From contig CAMHEZ010000004.1 in assembly GCA_946184295.1 (NCBI GenBank), positions 1 to 64,000 on the forward strand: a stretch of 64,000 bases of DNA, given 5' to 3'. Of this stretch, positions 10,064 to 19,856 are shown one piece after another. The position numbers and the translations under genes are program-made. The notes under the pieces are model-generated. The model did no database searches, was not told where the DNA came from, and saw only the letters and a list, made by a program, of their open reading frames with translations. Within the stretch, counting starts at the first letter, position 1. Each line of letters begins with the position of its first letter. The stretch is from an uncultured Clostridia bacterium. GTDB taxonomy: Bacteria > Bacillota > Clostridia > Oscillospirales > Acutalibacteraceae.

Positions 10064-11508
10064 GACTGCGTTGTTTCCTTTTTCTTGTCGTTATCGGCGT
10101 TTTTCGGGTCGGGAGACTGCTCGTAAATCGGACCGTTCTTTTCGCGTAAACTCTTGCGGACCAGTCGTTCGGTCTGCTGGGTGACGTTCTCTACCTGTCG
10201 GTGATCGACGCCCTCCACGATGATTTCGATCTTGTCGCGCTCCGGTTTGGTGAGGGAAACCCTGCCGTCGCCCGAGAGATAGGAACGCATCATATTGATC
10301 TGGTCAGGCAGGTCGGTGGAGCGGAAATTGGGCAGGAAAGCGCCCGAGGGGATATTCACGACCGATACACTGCGAATGAGCTTCGGTATGTCGCGGGACA
10401 ATTCTTCGAGTGACAGTCCGGTGCGATTGATGCAGGTGAGCAGCATCACGGCGGTCAGCAGACCGTCCGGCACAGCGGACACACGCGGGAAAATCAGGCC
10501 CGCATCGCGGTCCACCGCCATCATCACGCCCTGCCCTTCGGCGCTGGCGGCGTCGAAATTCTCGATTTCTTCGGTGAGATAGCTGTAGTCGCCTGTGACT
10601 GTGCGGCATTCGGCGCCCATCGACTTGATATAGGGTGCGAGGGCGGCGTGACAGCTCTCGCTGACCATGACGGTCTGCGGCGTGGTGTCGTCGTGCGGCA
10701 CCGAACCGAGGACGCGTCCGAAAATCGCGGCGAGCTTTTCGGTATCCAGCAGCTTGCCGGAAGCGTCGGCCACCAGAGTGATTTCTCCGTTGACGTTGAA
10801 GGTGAAGCCAATGCTGCTGTGGGAGTCCTTGACAAATTCCGTGATAGCGGCGGATTTCGGATATGTCACGTCGGACAGAGACGGGTCGCGCTCATAGACA
10901 GCGACGTCCACGCCCATCTGTTCAAAGAGATCCTTGGCAAATTGCCCGGTGGCACTGTTGACACAGTCAATGGCGACCTTCATCTGCTCAAAGATGGTGA
11001 AGTTGGAGGCGGTGAGCAGGTGGTGACGGTAGAGGTTCAGCACACGGCTGTCGGCCTGTGCGATTCTGCCGGCCTGCTTGCTGCTCAGAGAGGCGTGGCT
11101 GTCAATGGTGGCGTGAATGGCTTGCAGCAGATCGCCTGTGACGGGTTTTCCGTTGCTGCGGTAGAATTTCAAGCCGCTCGCGTCGTCATCGAAGGAACCG
11201 CCCGTAATCATGACGCCCATGAGCGCGTCGCAGCGAGTCGTCAGGTAAGAGACGGCGCCCGAAGGCACCGTACCCAGTGTGAGCACGTCCGCGCCAGCCG
11301 CACACAAGGCAGCACAGACAGCGGCCTCCATCATGTCGGAAGAAGTGCTGGTGTCGTGGCCGACAACCACTCTCTGCCGGTTGCCGCGCGTGCTGGCGCG
11401 GCCGCCAAGCCGGTGGAAGGCGGCGGCTACAGCGTGCTCCGCCTGATAGATGTCAATCGTTTCGCCGAGCGTGCCGTAAAAGGCGGCTCTGTCAAGAGTA
11501 ATTTTCAT
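10060..11508 (-). CDS. Phosphoglucosamine mutase/phosphomannomutase-fold protein lacking canonical catalytic motifs
   Basis: GlmM-like layout (GHDTSTSS, GVMITGGSFDDDASGLKFY, DGRVSLTKPERDKIEIIVEG) with substituted active-site loops; ATG at 11508. Confidence 0.8.
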   Translation of the reverse strand: MKITLDRAAFYGTLGETIDIYQAEHAVAAAFHRLGGRASTRGNRQRVVVGHDTSTSSDMMEAAVCAALCAAGADVLTLGTVPSGAVSYLTTRCDALMGVMITGGSFDDDASGLKFYRSNGKPVTGDLLQAIHATIDSHASLSSKQAGRIAQADSRVLNLYRHHLLTASNFTIFEQMKVAIDCVNSATGQFAKDLFEQMGVDVAVYERDPSLSDVTYPKSAAITEFVKDSHSSIGFTFNVNGEITLVADASGKLLDTEKLAAIFGRVLGSVPHDDTTPQTVMVSESCHAALAPYIKSMGAECRTVTGDYSYLTEEIENFDAASAEGQGVMMAVDRDAGLIFPRVSAVPDGLLTAVMLLTCINRTGLSLEELSRDIPKLIRSVSVVNIPSGAFLPNFRSTDLPDQINMMRSYLSGDGRVSLTKPERDKIEIIVEGVDHRQVENVTQQTERLVRKSLREKNGPIYEQSPDPKNADNDKKKETTQS

Positions 11509-11555
11509 AGTTGATGGATTCCATTCCTTTCGGAAAAATTGGTTAAATTTCGGTG

Positions 11556-12677
11556 TCAATCAAACAGCGACTGTTGGTCGCCGGCGCTAGCCGCGTGCGG
11601 CGGCTTCATGCCGAGATGCAGATAGGCCGCGTTTGTCACGCAGCGTCCGCGGGGTGTACGCGCCAAAAAGCCGATTTGCATGAGGTACGGCTCGTACACG
11701 TCCTCGATGGTGACGGCTTCTTCGCCGATGGCGGCGGCGATGGTTTCCAGACCGACCGGGCCGCCGTTGTAGAATTTGATGATGCCCGAGAGCAGCAGGC
11801 GGTCGATTTTATCAAGTCCCAGTTCGTCGATTTCCTGCCGGTCAAGCGCCATGCGTGCGATCTCGCAGGTAATCACGCCGTTGCCCACGACCTGCGCGAA
11901 GTCGCGCACGCGCTTGAGCAGGCGGTTGGCGATACGCGGCGTGCCGCGGGAACGGGAGGCCAGTTCCAGTGCGCCCTCGCGGTCAATGGCAATGCCGAGA
12001 ATCCCGGCCGAACGTTCCACGATGTCGGCGAGCTGTTCGGGGGTATAGAGTTCCAGACGCAGCACCACGCCGAAGCGGTCGCGCAGGGGGGCGGAAAGCT
12101 GTCCCGCGCGGGTAGTCGCGCCGACAAGCGTAAATTTCGGCAGCGGCAGGTGATAGCTCATCGCACCCTGCCCTTTGCCGGTCATGATGTCGATGGCGAA
12201 GTCCTCCATCGCGGGGTAGAGAATTTCTTCCACGGTGCGGGACAGGCGGTGAATTTCGTCGATAAATAGCACGTCGCCGGGGTTCAGCGAACTGAGCAGC
12301 GCGGCCAGGTCGCCGGGACGCTCAATCGCGGGGCCGGAGGTGATGCGCAGGCCCACGCCCATTTCGTGCGCGATAATGCCCGCGAGCGTGGTCTTGCCAA
12401 GACCCGGCGGGCCGTATAATAGGCAGTGGTCAAGGCTCTCATGCCGCGCCAGCGCCGCGCTGATATAGATGGAAAGATTTTCCTTGACCGTATCCTGCCC
12501 GATGTAGCTGTCGAGGGTCTGGGGGCGGAGCGGATTCTCGGCCTCCGCGTCCTCGGGGGAATACACCGGGTCAACAATACGGTTTTCGTAGTCCATATCG
12601 TCCGCACCGTCGAAGTAGGCGTTTTCGGCCTCGTCAAACGACACGGAACTGATCTCATTTTCTTTCTTTTTTTTCAT
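11556..12677 (-). CDS. ruvB: Holliday junction branch migration DNA helicase RuvB
   Basis: [48 protein letters not shown]. Confidence 0.97.
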   Translation of the reverse strand: MKKKKENEISSVSFDEAENAYFDGADDMDYENRIVDPVYSPEDAEAENPLRPQTLDSYIGQDTVKENLSIYISAALARHESLDHCLLYGPPGLGKTTLAGIIAHEMGVGLRITSGPAIERPGDLAALLSSLNPGDVLFIDEIHRLSRTVEEILYPAMEDFAIDIMTGKGQGAMSYHLPLPKFTLVGATTRAGQLSAPLRDRFGVVLRLELYTPEQLADIVERSAGILGIAIDREGALELASRSRGTPRIANRLLKRVRDFAQVVGNGVITCEIARMALDRQEIDELGLDKIDRLLLSGIIKFYNGGPVGLETIAAAIGEEAVTIEDVYEPYLMQIGFLARTPRGRCVTNAAYLHLGMKPPHAASAGDQQSLFD

Positions 12678-12716
12678 ATTTCAAAAATCCTTTTGAAAAA
12701 CGGTGTGATGATGTGA

Positions 12717-13145
12717 TTAATTTAATCCTAAGGCTGCCGCGCGTTGCAATAATTTCGGCTGAATGTCGGGATAGGTCCATTGCGCGGGGAGGGTATCGGT
12801 CAGAATGATTGTTTCAATTTCGCTGTGCAGCGCGCCTTCCAATTGCGTGATGTCGGCGAAGTACAGCATACCAAAGGTTTCCACGCCGTTGAAATTGTGG
12901 GGGTCAATGACTGAATACACGCAGACGGGCGTCAGCTCGAATGTGAGCGCGCCGGTTTCCTCATACAATTCACGCCGTGCGGTTTCCTCGATGGTTTCGC
13001 CGGGTTCGCGGTGGCCGCCGGGCATTTCATAGGTGTTACGCTCTTTGTGCTTGCAAAAGACCCATTTTCCCCCGCTGCGGGCGAGAATCACGGCGAATTT
13101 CAGCAGACTGTCATCCACGTTGTCATAAAAATTGACTTGTGCCAT
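12717..13145 (-). CDS. NUDIX hydrolase
   Basis: Nudix box GGHREPGETIEETARRELYEETG. Confidence 0.88.
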   Translation of the reverse strand: MAQVNFYDNVDDSLLKFAVILARSGGKWVFCKHKERNTYEMPGGHREPGETIEETARRELYEETGALTFELTPVCVYSVIDPHNFNGVETFGMLYFADITQLEGALHSEIETIILTDTLPAQWTYPDIQPKLLQRAAALGLN

Positions 13146-13162
13146 TGTCATTCCCTCCACAT

Positions 13163-13768
13163 TTATTGTAGACCTTTGGCCATATCCACCAGCGCCAGGC
13201 GGATAATCTCCTCAGTGGGAAGCGTTGCGTCGAGCTTGGCGACCAGCTGCGCTGCCTCGGAAGGCTGACAGCCCAGTACCATGAGCGCGTTGATGGCGGC
13301 GGCCGCATTGTTGGAAGCGGAAGGTACCGCGCCGCGTCCGGCGGGAAGGTCAGCGGGCGCACCCATGCTCTTGAATTTATCCTTCAGCTCCAGTACCACG
13401 CGCTGCGCGATTTTCGGTCCTACGCCGTTGGCGCGGGTGATGGCCTTGTAATCGCCCGAACCGACTGCCAGCGCGACTTCCTCGGGGGTCAGTGTGGAGA
13501 GAATGGAGAGTGCGGCCTTGGGGCCGATACCCGAGACTGTGATGAGAATTTTGAAGCAGCTCAGTTCGGTTTTCTCCGAGAAGCCGTAGAGTGTGATGGC
13601 GCTTTCGGTCACGTTCATGTAGGTGTAGAGCGTGACGGTGGAACCTTGCGCGGGCAGGCGGGTGATGGTGGACATCGACGTGAAGCACTGAAAGCCTACG
13701 CCGCTGCATTCGATGACGACAAAGCCCGGTTCAGCGGTGAGGTATTTGCCGGTAAGACTGTAGATCAT
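13163..13768 (-). CDS. ruvA: Holliday junction DNA helicase RuvA
   Basis: MIYSLTGKY..., HhH GIGPKAALSIL and GVGPKIAQRVVLELKDK. Confidence 0.95.
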   Translation of the reverse strand: MIYSLTGKYLTAEPGFVVIECSGVGFQCFTSMSTITRLPAQGSTVTLYTYMNVTESAITLYGFSEKTELSCFKILITVSGIGPKAALSILSTLTPEEVALAVGSGDYKAITRANGVGPKIAQRVVLELKDKFKSMGAPADLPAGRGAVPSASNNAAAAINALMVLGCQPSEAAQLVAKLDATLPTEEIIRLALVDMAKGLQ

Positions 13769-13789
13769 ACTATCGTTCCCTGTTTTCTG

Positions 13790-14314
13790 TTAGTTGTGGT
13801 TGTTGTTTTTGAAGTTATACTGCGACAAATCCAGTCGGCGCGTCACTTTGCAATTCTGTCCGTGGCAGATGGCAATCGCCAGCGCATCGGCGGTATCGTC
13901 GGGCTTGGGAATGTCCCGCAGACAGAGCAGACGGCGGGTCATCTCCTGCATTTGGGGCTTGATGGCCTGCCCGTAGCCTGTGACGGCCTGCTTGACCTGC
14001 AGGGGCGTGTATTCAAAAATCGGCACGTGCCGCATTTGCGCGGCGAGCAGAATCACGCCGCGTGCCTCCGCCACACCGATGACGGTTTTGGCGTTGTTGG
14101 CGTAATACAGCTTTTCGATGGCCATGGCGTCGGGTTTGCGCTTGTCAATCAGCTCGACGGTGCGGCGGAAGATTACCTCCAGCCGTTTTTCAAACGGCTC
14201 GCCTGCCTTGGTGACGATGGAGCCGTACTCGGCGGGAATGAAGCGGGGCGGTTCATAGCGCACGAAGCCGAAGCCCACGATGGCGTATCCCGGGTCAACA
14301 CCCATAATCATCAT
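13790..14314 (-). CDS. ruvC: Crossover junction endodeoxyribonuclease RuvC
   Basis: MGVDPGYAIVGFG, AIEKLYYANNAKT, DDTADALAIAICH; start after AAGAGGGA RBS. Confidence 0.95.
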   Translation of the reverse strand: MMIMGVDPGYAIVGFGFVRYEPPRFIPAEYGSIVTKAGEPFEKRLEVIFRRTVELIDKRKPDAMAIEKLYYANNAKTVIGVAEARGVILLAAQMRHVPIFEYTPLQVKQAVTGYGQAIKPQMQEMTRRLLCLRDIPKPDDTADALAIAICHGQNCKVTRRLDLSQYNFKNNNHN

Positions 14315-14553
14315 TGTTGTCGTCCCTCTTTTCCTTGTATCTTTTGCTATTCCGTGTTTCGTTTCATTGGTAAAATGGCTATTGACAATCATTATACCAT
14401 ATATGGCAGGGCGGATTCAATATGCAATTTACTCTTTTTTCAAGAGAATTTGCGGGAATTTTGTGATAGGGCGGACGGAACGGCAAAAAACCGCCGCCGC
14501 AGAGGTGGAACTGCGGCGGTGATGGGAATATGGAAAGCTGATGATATGAAATA

Positions 14554-15348
14554 TTACATTCTGTCGCGAATTGCTTTTTTGAGCTTCTGCACATAGGCTT
14601 CGGCCTCGGCGGTCTGATAGCTGCAATGGGCATAGCCGTGAATGTCCTCGTAGGTGGCATGGGGATAGAGCTTCATCAGACGGGGGCGGGAATCGCGGGC
14701 GGGTTCCTCGTCCGAGAAGAAGAAGACAAAGTGCTTTTGCGCGTCGGCCGAGAAGGCGGGCGGGTCACATTTGTAGCAGATTTTGACCATGTTTTTGACG
14801 GTCTTCTTGGAGAAGGTGCGGCGTTCCCGCGCCATCGACTTGATAAGTCCCTCGTATTGGCTGATTTTGTCCTTCGCGACGAATTTTACAAAGGGATTGT
14901 TTATCATATTCCGGTAGGCCTCATCGGGATCGTCGGTGTCGAACACCTTCACCAGACTGCTGAATTTCTTATACATCACGCGGCGGAAGAAGGGGGTGAA
15001 ATGGAAGAAGGGGCCGCCGTCAAAGAAACTGCATGTGACGGGAATACCGTCTATCTCGCACTGTTTGGTGACTGCCAGCGCGACTTCCGCGCCCATGGAA
15101 CTGCCCTGCACCAGCGCGAGGGATTTGATACCGTTTTCTTTGAGATAGGCGGTGAGCTTTTTGGCTTCTTCCTCCACGGGCAGCAGGTCGGTGCCGTCGT
15201 GACCGTGACCGTCCAGCGTCGGCATGATGACATAGTATTCGTCGGCGAGGTATTTCCCGAACGGCTCACAGTCGTGCCAACTGCTGAGCATACCGTGAAT
15301 CAGGAGGGCGGCGGGGTTGGCGGGATTGCCTAATGTTTCAAACGTCAT
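14554..15348 (-). CDS. Alpha/beta hydrolase
   Basis: LLIHGMLSSWHDCEPF, LVQGSSMGAEVAL nucleophile elbow, C-terminal His. Confidence 0.85.
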   Translation of the reverse strand: MTFETLGNPANPAALLIHGMLSSWHDCEPFGKYLADEYYVIMPTLDGHGHDGTDLLPVEEEAKKLTAYLKENGIKSLALVQGSSMGAEVALAVTKQCEIDGIPVTCSFFDGGPFFHFTPFFRRVMYKKFSSLVKVFDTDDPDEAYRNMINNPFVKFVAKDKISQYEGLIKSMARERRTFSKKTVKNMVKICYKCDPPAFSADAQKHFVFFFSDEEPARDSRPRLMKLYPHATYEDIHGYAHCSYQTAEAEAYVQKLKKAIRDRM

Positions 15349-15363
15349 ACAATCAAGTCCTTT

Positions 15364-15804
15364 CTAAAGCGTGCGTATATTTTCTTCGATGATATCCGCC
15401 ATTTTTTCCAGAATGGCGATGGTGTCGGGAGAAAGCTGTGAGGCCAGCGCCGCGACCGGTGCGGTCATCGGGCGGTGCATTTCGCGATGTTCGGCGAGAA
15501 TGCGTTTGCCTTCTTCGCTCAGGTACAGTTCGGTGGTGCGGCCGCCCTTGTCGGAAGGCTTCTTGGTAATCAGACCCTTCTCGTCGAGAAATTTGAGAAT
15601 CTGTGAGACAGCGCCTTTGGTAATCATATACTCCTCGGCGATGCGGGTGACGGTGATGCCCTCGTTGTCACCGATGATTTCAACCATGTGGGATTGGGCA
15701 GGGTAGAGGACAAGTCCGTCTGTGTACGTGTGGGGCTTTTTGGCCTTGGCGTTGTAGAGATTGATGAGCCGGTAGGCCTTGGTGAGCAGCTCGGAGGATT
15801 CCAT
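15364..15804 (-). CDS. MarR family transcriptional regulator
   Basis: Winged helix VTRIAEEYMITKGAVSQILKFLDEKGLI...GGRTTELYLSEEGKRI. Confidence 0.9.
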   Translation of the reverse strand: MESSELLTKAYRLINLYNAKAKKPHTYTDGLVLYPAQSHMVEIIGDNEGITVTRIAEEYMITKGAVSQILKFLDEKGLITKKPSDKGGRTTELYLSEEGKRILAEHREMHRPMTAPVAALASQLSPDTIAILEKMADIIEENIRTL

Positions 15805-15825
15805 GGAAACACCTCGGTTTCTATA

Positions 15826-15855
15826 TGTTTAGCAACTAAATTTAGCTTCTAAACA
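15826..15855. promoter_or_regulatory. Candidate MarR operator
   Basis: TGTTTAG-CAA-CTAAATTTAG-CTT-CTAAACA, nested dyad just upstream of the marR-like start. Confidence 0.75.
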
Positions 15856-15949
15856 TAAAGTAGCACGCCCATTTGCGTTTGTCAAGTGTTTTTTTGAAAA
15901 TGGCAGGATTTTTTCGGAGCGTATTTCTGACTTTCCGCTAAAAAAACAC

Positions 15950-15978
15950 TTGACAATGCCGGAAAAGTGTGGTATAGT
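15950..15978 (+). promoter_or_regulatory. Promoter of infC-rpmI-rplT (TTGACA-17-TATAGT)
   Basis: -35 at 15950-15955, -10 at 15973-15978. Confidence 0.8.
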
Positions 15979-15984
15979 ATTTCA

Positions 15985-16135
15985 GACAATAAAGCAGTTG
16001 GCAGGTTTTGACTGCCCTCACCTCCGTTCTGATTTGGATAGGCGGACGGTCAATATTCATTTCAATGCGTTTTAGTGCGTTGATGTTGAGTGTTTTCACG
16101 AGGGAAGGTCGATATCTTGCCCCGTGTTTTTTGTT
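15985..16135 (+). ncRNA. infC operon leader, L20-leader-like, ending in an attenuator-like hairpin
   Basis: ~180-nt 5'UTR; CACGAGGGAAG...CTTGCCCCGTG (imperfect stem, 16097-16126) then T6; L20-dependent attenuation is known for this operon in Bacillus. Confidence 0.55.
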
Positions 16136-16174
16136 GCATTACAAAATTTTATTTTTATTTGGGGGTGCTTGGTC

Positions 16175-16696
16175 ATAGCCAAAGAACAACAGGTGCAGAT
16201 TAACGAAGACATTCGTGACAGGGAAGTACGCGTCATCGGCTCCAACGGCGATCAGCTCGGTATCATGAGTTCGTCGGAGGCGCTCAGCAAGGCAGCGGAG
16301 GCCAATCTCGATCTGGTCAAGATCGCTCCGCAGGCGACGCCGCCCGTCTGCAAAATCATGGACTACGGAAAATACCGTTTTGAACAGCAGAAGCGAGAGA
16401 AGGAAGCCAAAAAGAATCAGCGCACGTTTGATATCAAAGAGGTCAGACTTTCGCTCAACATTGATACGCATGACTTTGAAACCAAAGTCAAGCAGGCCAT
16501 CAAGTTCGTTCAGGGCGGGGACAAGGTCAAGGCGACGATTCGTTTCAGAGGACGTGAGCTGGGTCATCCGGAACACGGCTTGGAAATCATGAAAAAATTC
16601 GCCGAGGCGTTGGCGGACGTAGCGGTCGTGGAAAAGCCCGCAAAGCTTGAAGGACGCAGCATGATGATGTTCCTTGCGGCCAGGCCCAACAAGTAA
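16175..16696 (+). CDS. infC: Translation initiation factor IF-3
   Basis: INEDIRDREVRVIGSNGDQLGIM...; no ATG near the homologous N-terminus; AUA (16175) is 7 nt after GGGGGTG, TTG (16169) is the alternative. Confidence 0.93.
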   Translation: MAKEQQVQINEDIRDREVRVIGSNGDQLGIMSSSEALSKAAEANLDLVKIAPQATPPVCKIMDYGKYRFEQQKREKEAKKNQRTFDIKEVRLSLNIDTHDFETKVKQAIKFVQGGDKVKATIRFRGRELGHPEHGLEIMKKFAEALADVAVVEKPAKLEGRSMMMFLAARPNK

Positions 16697-16720
16697 GATT
16701 CAATTGAGGAGGATACCCAA

Positions 16721-16924
16721 ATGCCCAAAATTAAGACACACAGCGGTGCGAAGAAGCGTTTTAAGATAACCAAGAACGGCAAGGTTCTGCACGGCAAGAC
16801 AAACAGAAGACATAAGCTCAACAGCGCCAAGAAGTCCACCAAGCGCAAGAGAAGCCTGAGAAAGATCGCTGTTACCGACAAGACCAATGTCGCTCAGGTA
16901 AAGAGACTGCTTCCCTACAAATAA
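16721..16924 (+). CDS. rpmI: 50S ribosomal protein L35
   Basis: MPKIKTHSGAKKRFKITKNGKVLHGKTNRRHKL. Confidence 0.98.
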   Translation: MPKIKTHSGAKKRFKITKNGKVLHGKTNRRHKLNSAKKSTKRKRSLRKIAVTDKTNVAQVKRLLPYK

Positions 16925-16987
16925 GCCACACGCTCCGGGAAGCAGCACTGAAATTCAAGACTATTATCTATTGGAGGTAACATATCA

Positions 16988-17344
16988 ATGGCACGTGTAA
17001 AGGGAGCTCTCGCAACACGCAAGAGAAGAAAAAAGACACTGAAGCTCGCTAAGGGCTACTGGGGTGCAAGAAGCAAGCACTTCAAGATGGCCAAAGAAGC
17101 CGTCATGAAGTCCGGCAACTATGCCTATATCGGCCGCAAGGCAAAGAAGCGCGATTTCCGCCGCCTCTGGATTACCAGAATTTCCGCCGCCTGCAAGTTC
17201 AACGGCATCAATTATTCGCAGTTCATGGACGGTCTCAAGAAGGCTGGCGTGACGCTCAACAGAAAGATGCTTTCCGAAATCGCGATCAGCGATCCCAAGG
17301 CATTCACCGCTCTGGTTGAGACCGCGAAGGAAGCCCGCAAGTAA
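16988..17344 (+). CDS. rplT: 50S ribosomal protein L20
   Basis: [32 protein letters not shown]. Confidence 0.98.
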   Translation: MARVKGALATRKRRKKTLKLAKGYWGARSKHFKMAKEAVMKSGNYAYIGRKAKKRDFRRLWITRISAACKFNGINYSQFMDGLKKAGVTLNRKMLSEIAISDPKAFTALVETAKEARK

Positions 17345-17381
17345 TTTTTGCATATCTGCCGATCATTCCGGTCGGTGTCAG

Positions 17382-17425
17382 CCGCGCCGCGTCAGTTTCT
17401 TCGGAAGCTCTCCGGCGTGGTTTTT
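17382..17425 (+). terminator. Terminator downstream of rplT
   Basis: CCGCGCCG...CGGCGTGG followed by TTTTT. Confidence 0.65.
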
Positions 17426-17454
17426 GTTTTATCTGATGGGGAGGGACTGATGAG

Positions 17455-18261
17455 ATGACCGTGACAACCATTACATCACGTGATAATCCCGCTTTCCGCC
17501 GGGCTGTCAAGTTAATGGACAGCGCCAAGGAACGCCGCAAATCCGGACTGATGATCTGCGAAGGGGCGCGTCTTTGCGCCGATGCGGCGGAAAGCGGCGT
17601 CGTAGGAGAAGAACTCTTTGTGACAGCGGCGGCGATGGAAAAATACGCCGATTATGTCGAAAAACTGACGGCGCACTGTCGCGCGGTCTATGAGATTACT
17701 GAGGACATGGCGGGCAAACTTAGCGATACCGAATCGACGCAAGGCGTTTTTCTCGTGGTCAGAACGCCGGCGGTGGAAGAAAATTTGGCGCATTTAAATC
17801 CGACGGGGCAGTATGTGCTGCTGGAAAATTTGCAGGATCCGTCCAATGTGGGGGCGGTTTTTCGCACCGCCGAGGCACTGGGCATTGACGGTATCATTCT
17901 GACAGACGGCAGCGCCTCCTGCTTTTCCCCAAAGGCGCTGCGTTCCGGTATGGGCGCGATGTTCCGCATTCCGATTTACCGCACAACTGATGCCCCTGCG
18001 GCCATGCGTGAAGCGGTAACACGGAACATGAGACCCATGGCAACAGTGCCGCGGGGGGATTCCTGTGACGTGACCGCGATGAAATTTTTCAAAGGGGCCA
18101 TCATGTGTATCGGCAACGAGGGCAATGGCCTGACGGAAGCGTTGATTGATGCCTGCCCCGAGAAAGTGACCATTCCCATGAACGGACGGGCCGAGTCACT
18201 CAACGCCGCGACAGCAGCGGCCATTTTAATGTGGGAAATGATGCGGGGATATATGAAATAA
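17455..18261 (+). CDS. TrmH/SpoU family RNA methyltransferase
   Basis: ENLQDPSNVGAVFRTAEALGIDG, CIGNEGNGL, IPMNGRAESLNAATAAAILMWE. Confidence 0.93.
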   Translation: MTVTTITSRDNPAFRRAVKLMDSAKERRKSGLMICEGARLCADAAESGVVGEELFVTAAAMEKYADYVEKLTAHCRAVYEITEDMAGKLSDTESTQGVFLVVRTPAVEENLAHLNPTGQYVLLENLQDPSNVGAVFRTAEALGIDGIILTDGSASCFSPKALRSGMGAMFRIPIYRTTDAPAAMREAVTRNMRPMATVPRGDSCDVTAMKFFKGAIMCIGNEGNGLTEALIDACPEKVTIPMNGRAESLNAATAAAILMWEMMRGYMK

Positions 18262-18277
18262 TTGTATCCGGAGAGAT

Positions 18278-18320
18278 GGAAGCGTACATCGTCGTTTGAT
18301 GATGTGCGCTTCCTGTTTTT
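18278..18320 (+). terminator. Intrinsic terminator
   Basis: GGAAGCG-ACATC...GATG-GCGCTTCC then TGTTTTTG. Confidence 0.65.
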
Positions 18321-18511
18321 GTATGACGAAGAGGTCGGTTGGCCTTGGAAGTGAAAATTCGATTGACAATATTTTACTTTATTAATAAAAAATTCATAAA
18401 TTTAATCGGACAACACTATATACTATATATAATTGTAAAATGAGTGAGTTGTGTCAATCAGGGAAACCTCACACTGCTATAGAGGATTAGTATCGAACGG
18501 GAGGGACGTAG

Positions 18512-19819
18512 ATGAACGGAATGAAAAACGCGAAAAAAGCAGATGAGGCGGTTTATGGCGTATGGCTGCAATTAGTGATGGGAGAGGGCAGCCGGAAGGT
18601 TCCGCTGCTGTTGGATTATTTCGGATCCTGTCGCGCGGTTTACGAATCCGATGACATTGAACGGCGGCTGAGCGGATTGCTGGTGCCGGGTGAAATCAGG
18701 AAAATGGCCGAAACGCCGCTTGACGCGGCTGTGGAAATCATGGAGGCGTGCGGTCGCCTGCATTACAAAGTGCTGACGCCGGACGATGAGACATATCCCC
18801 TCCGACTGCGCAACATTCCCGATTATCCCGCCGCGCTGTATATCAGCGGAGAATTGCCTGCGCTGGACGATGAGGTTTGCGTTGCGATGGTGGGAACGCG
18901 CCGCGCCAGCCGTTACGGCTACGATGCCGCCATGAGCATTGCGCGTGAACTCTCTGCCTGCGGTGCGATTATCATCAGCGGCTGCGCCAGAGGGATTGAT
19001 ACTGCCGCGCATCAGGGTGCGCTCATCGGCGGCAGCAGGACATTGGGCGTGCTGGGCTGCGGCATCAATACCCGCTACAATCTGGAAAATGAGGGATTAC
19101 GCAAGGTGATCTCCACCAGCGGTGCGCTGATTTCAGAGTATCCGCCGGGCGCGCCGCCGCTCAGTTACCATTTTCCCATCAGAAACCGGATTATCTCCGC
19201 GTTGTCGCTGGGCGTGATTGTGGTGGAGGCGGGCGACAAGAGCGGTTCGCTGATTACGGCGAATCTCGCGCTGGAGCAGGGCAAGGATATTTTTGCTGTA
19301 CCGGGTCAGATCAACCATTCATTAGCCAAGGGCGTCAACCGTCTGATTTCTGACGGTGCGAAACCCGTATCAAATGCGTATGATGTGCTGGAAGAGTATG
19401 TGGTACAGTTTCCGCACAGATTGCGGCTGGAAAATCTCGGCAACAAGAATGCCCGTGTATGGGATAAGGGCGTGCGTCCCAAGTGGGAGCGGGAGCCATC
19501 CGTTTCGGTAAAAACGGATGCCGGTATGTCGCGCCCAAAGACGCCGCCCAAGATTGAGACCGCTGTCGAAGAAGAGCAATATACGCCAAAGCGTGTCCCA
19601 TCGGCCACTGTGGCACAAACAGAAAAAAATCCGCCCGTTGGCATATCGGAGAATGCCGTTAAGGTGTGGAAGGTGCTGGACGATGTTCCGAAGCAACTGG
19701 AAGAAATCGCTGTGGCTTCCGGACTGTCCGCACCGGAAACGATGAAGTGCATGACCGAGCTGGAGCTTTACGGCGCGGTAAATATTCTGCCCGGAAAAAG
19801 ATATACGGGAAAGTCATAA
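18512..19819 (+). CDS. dprA: DNA-processing protein DprA
   Basis: VAMVGTRRASRYG, ISGCARGIDTAAHQGAL, YPPGAPPLSYHFPIRNRIISALS. Confidence 0.95.
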   Translation: MNGMKNAKKADEAVYGVWLQLVMGEGSRKVPLLLDYFGSCRAVYESDDIERRLSGLLVPGEIRKMAETPLDAAVEIMEACGRLHYKVLTPDDETYPLRLRNIPDYPAALYISGELPALDDEVCVAMVGTRRASRYGYDAAMSIARELSACGAIIISGCARGIDTAAHQGALIGGSRTLGVLGCGINTRYNLENEGLRKVISTSGALISEYPPGAPPLSYHFPIRNRIISALSLGVIVVEAGDKSGSLITANLALEQGKDIFAVPGQINHSLAKGVNRLISDGAKPVSNAYDVLEEYVVQFPHRLRLENLGNKNARVWDKGVRPKWEREPSVSVKTDAGMSRPKTPPKIETAVEEEQYTPKRVPSATVAQTEKNPPVGISENAVKVWKVLDDVPKQLEEIAVASGLSAPETMKCMTELELYGAVNILPGKRYTGKS

Positions 19820-19856
19820 CACATGATCGGGCAATCTATCACGAATAAGGAAAGGC

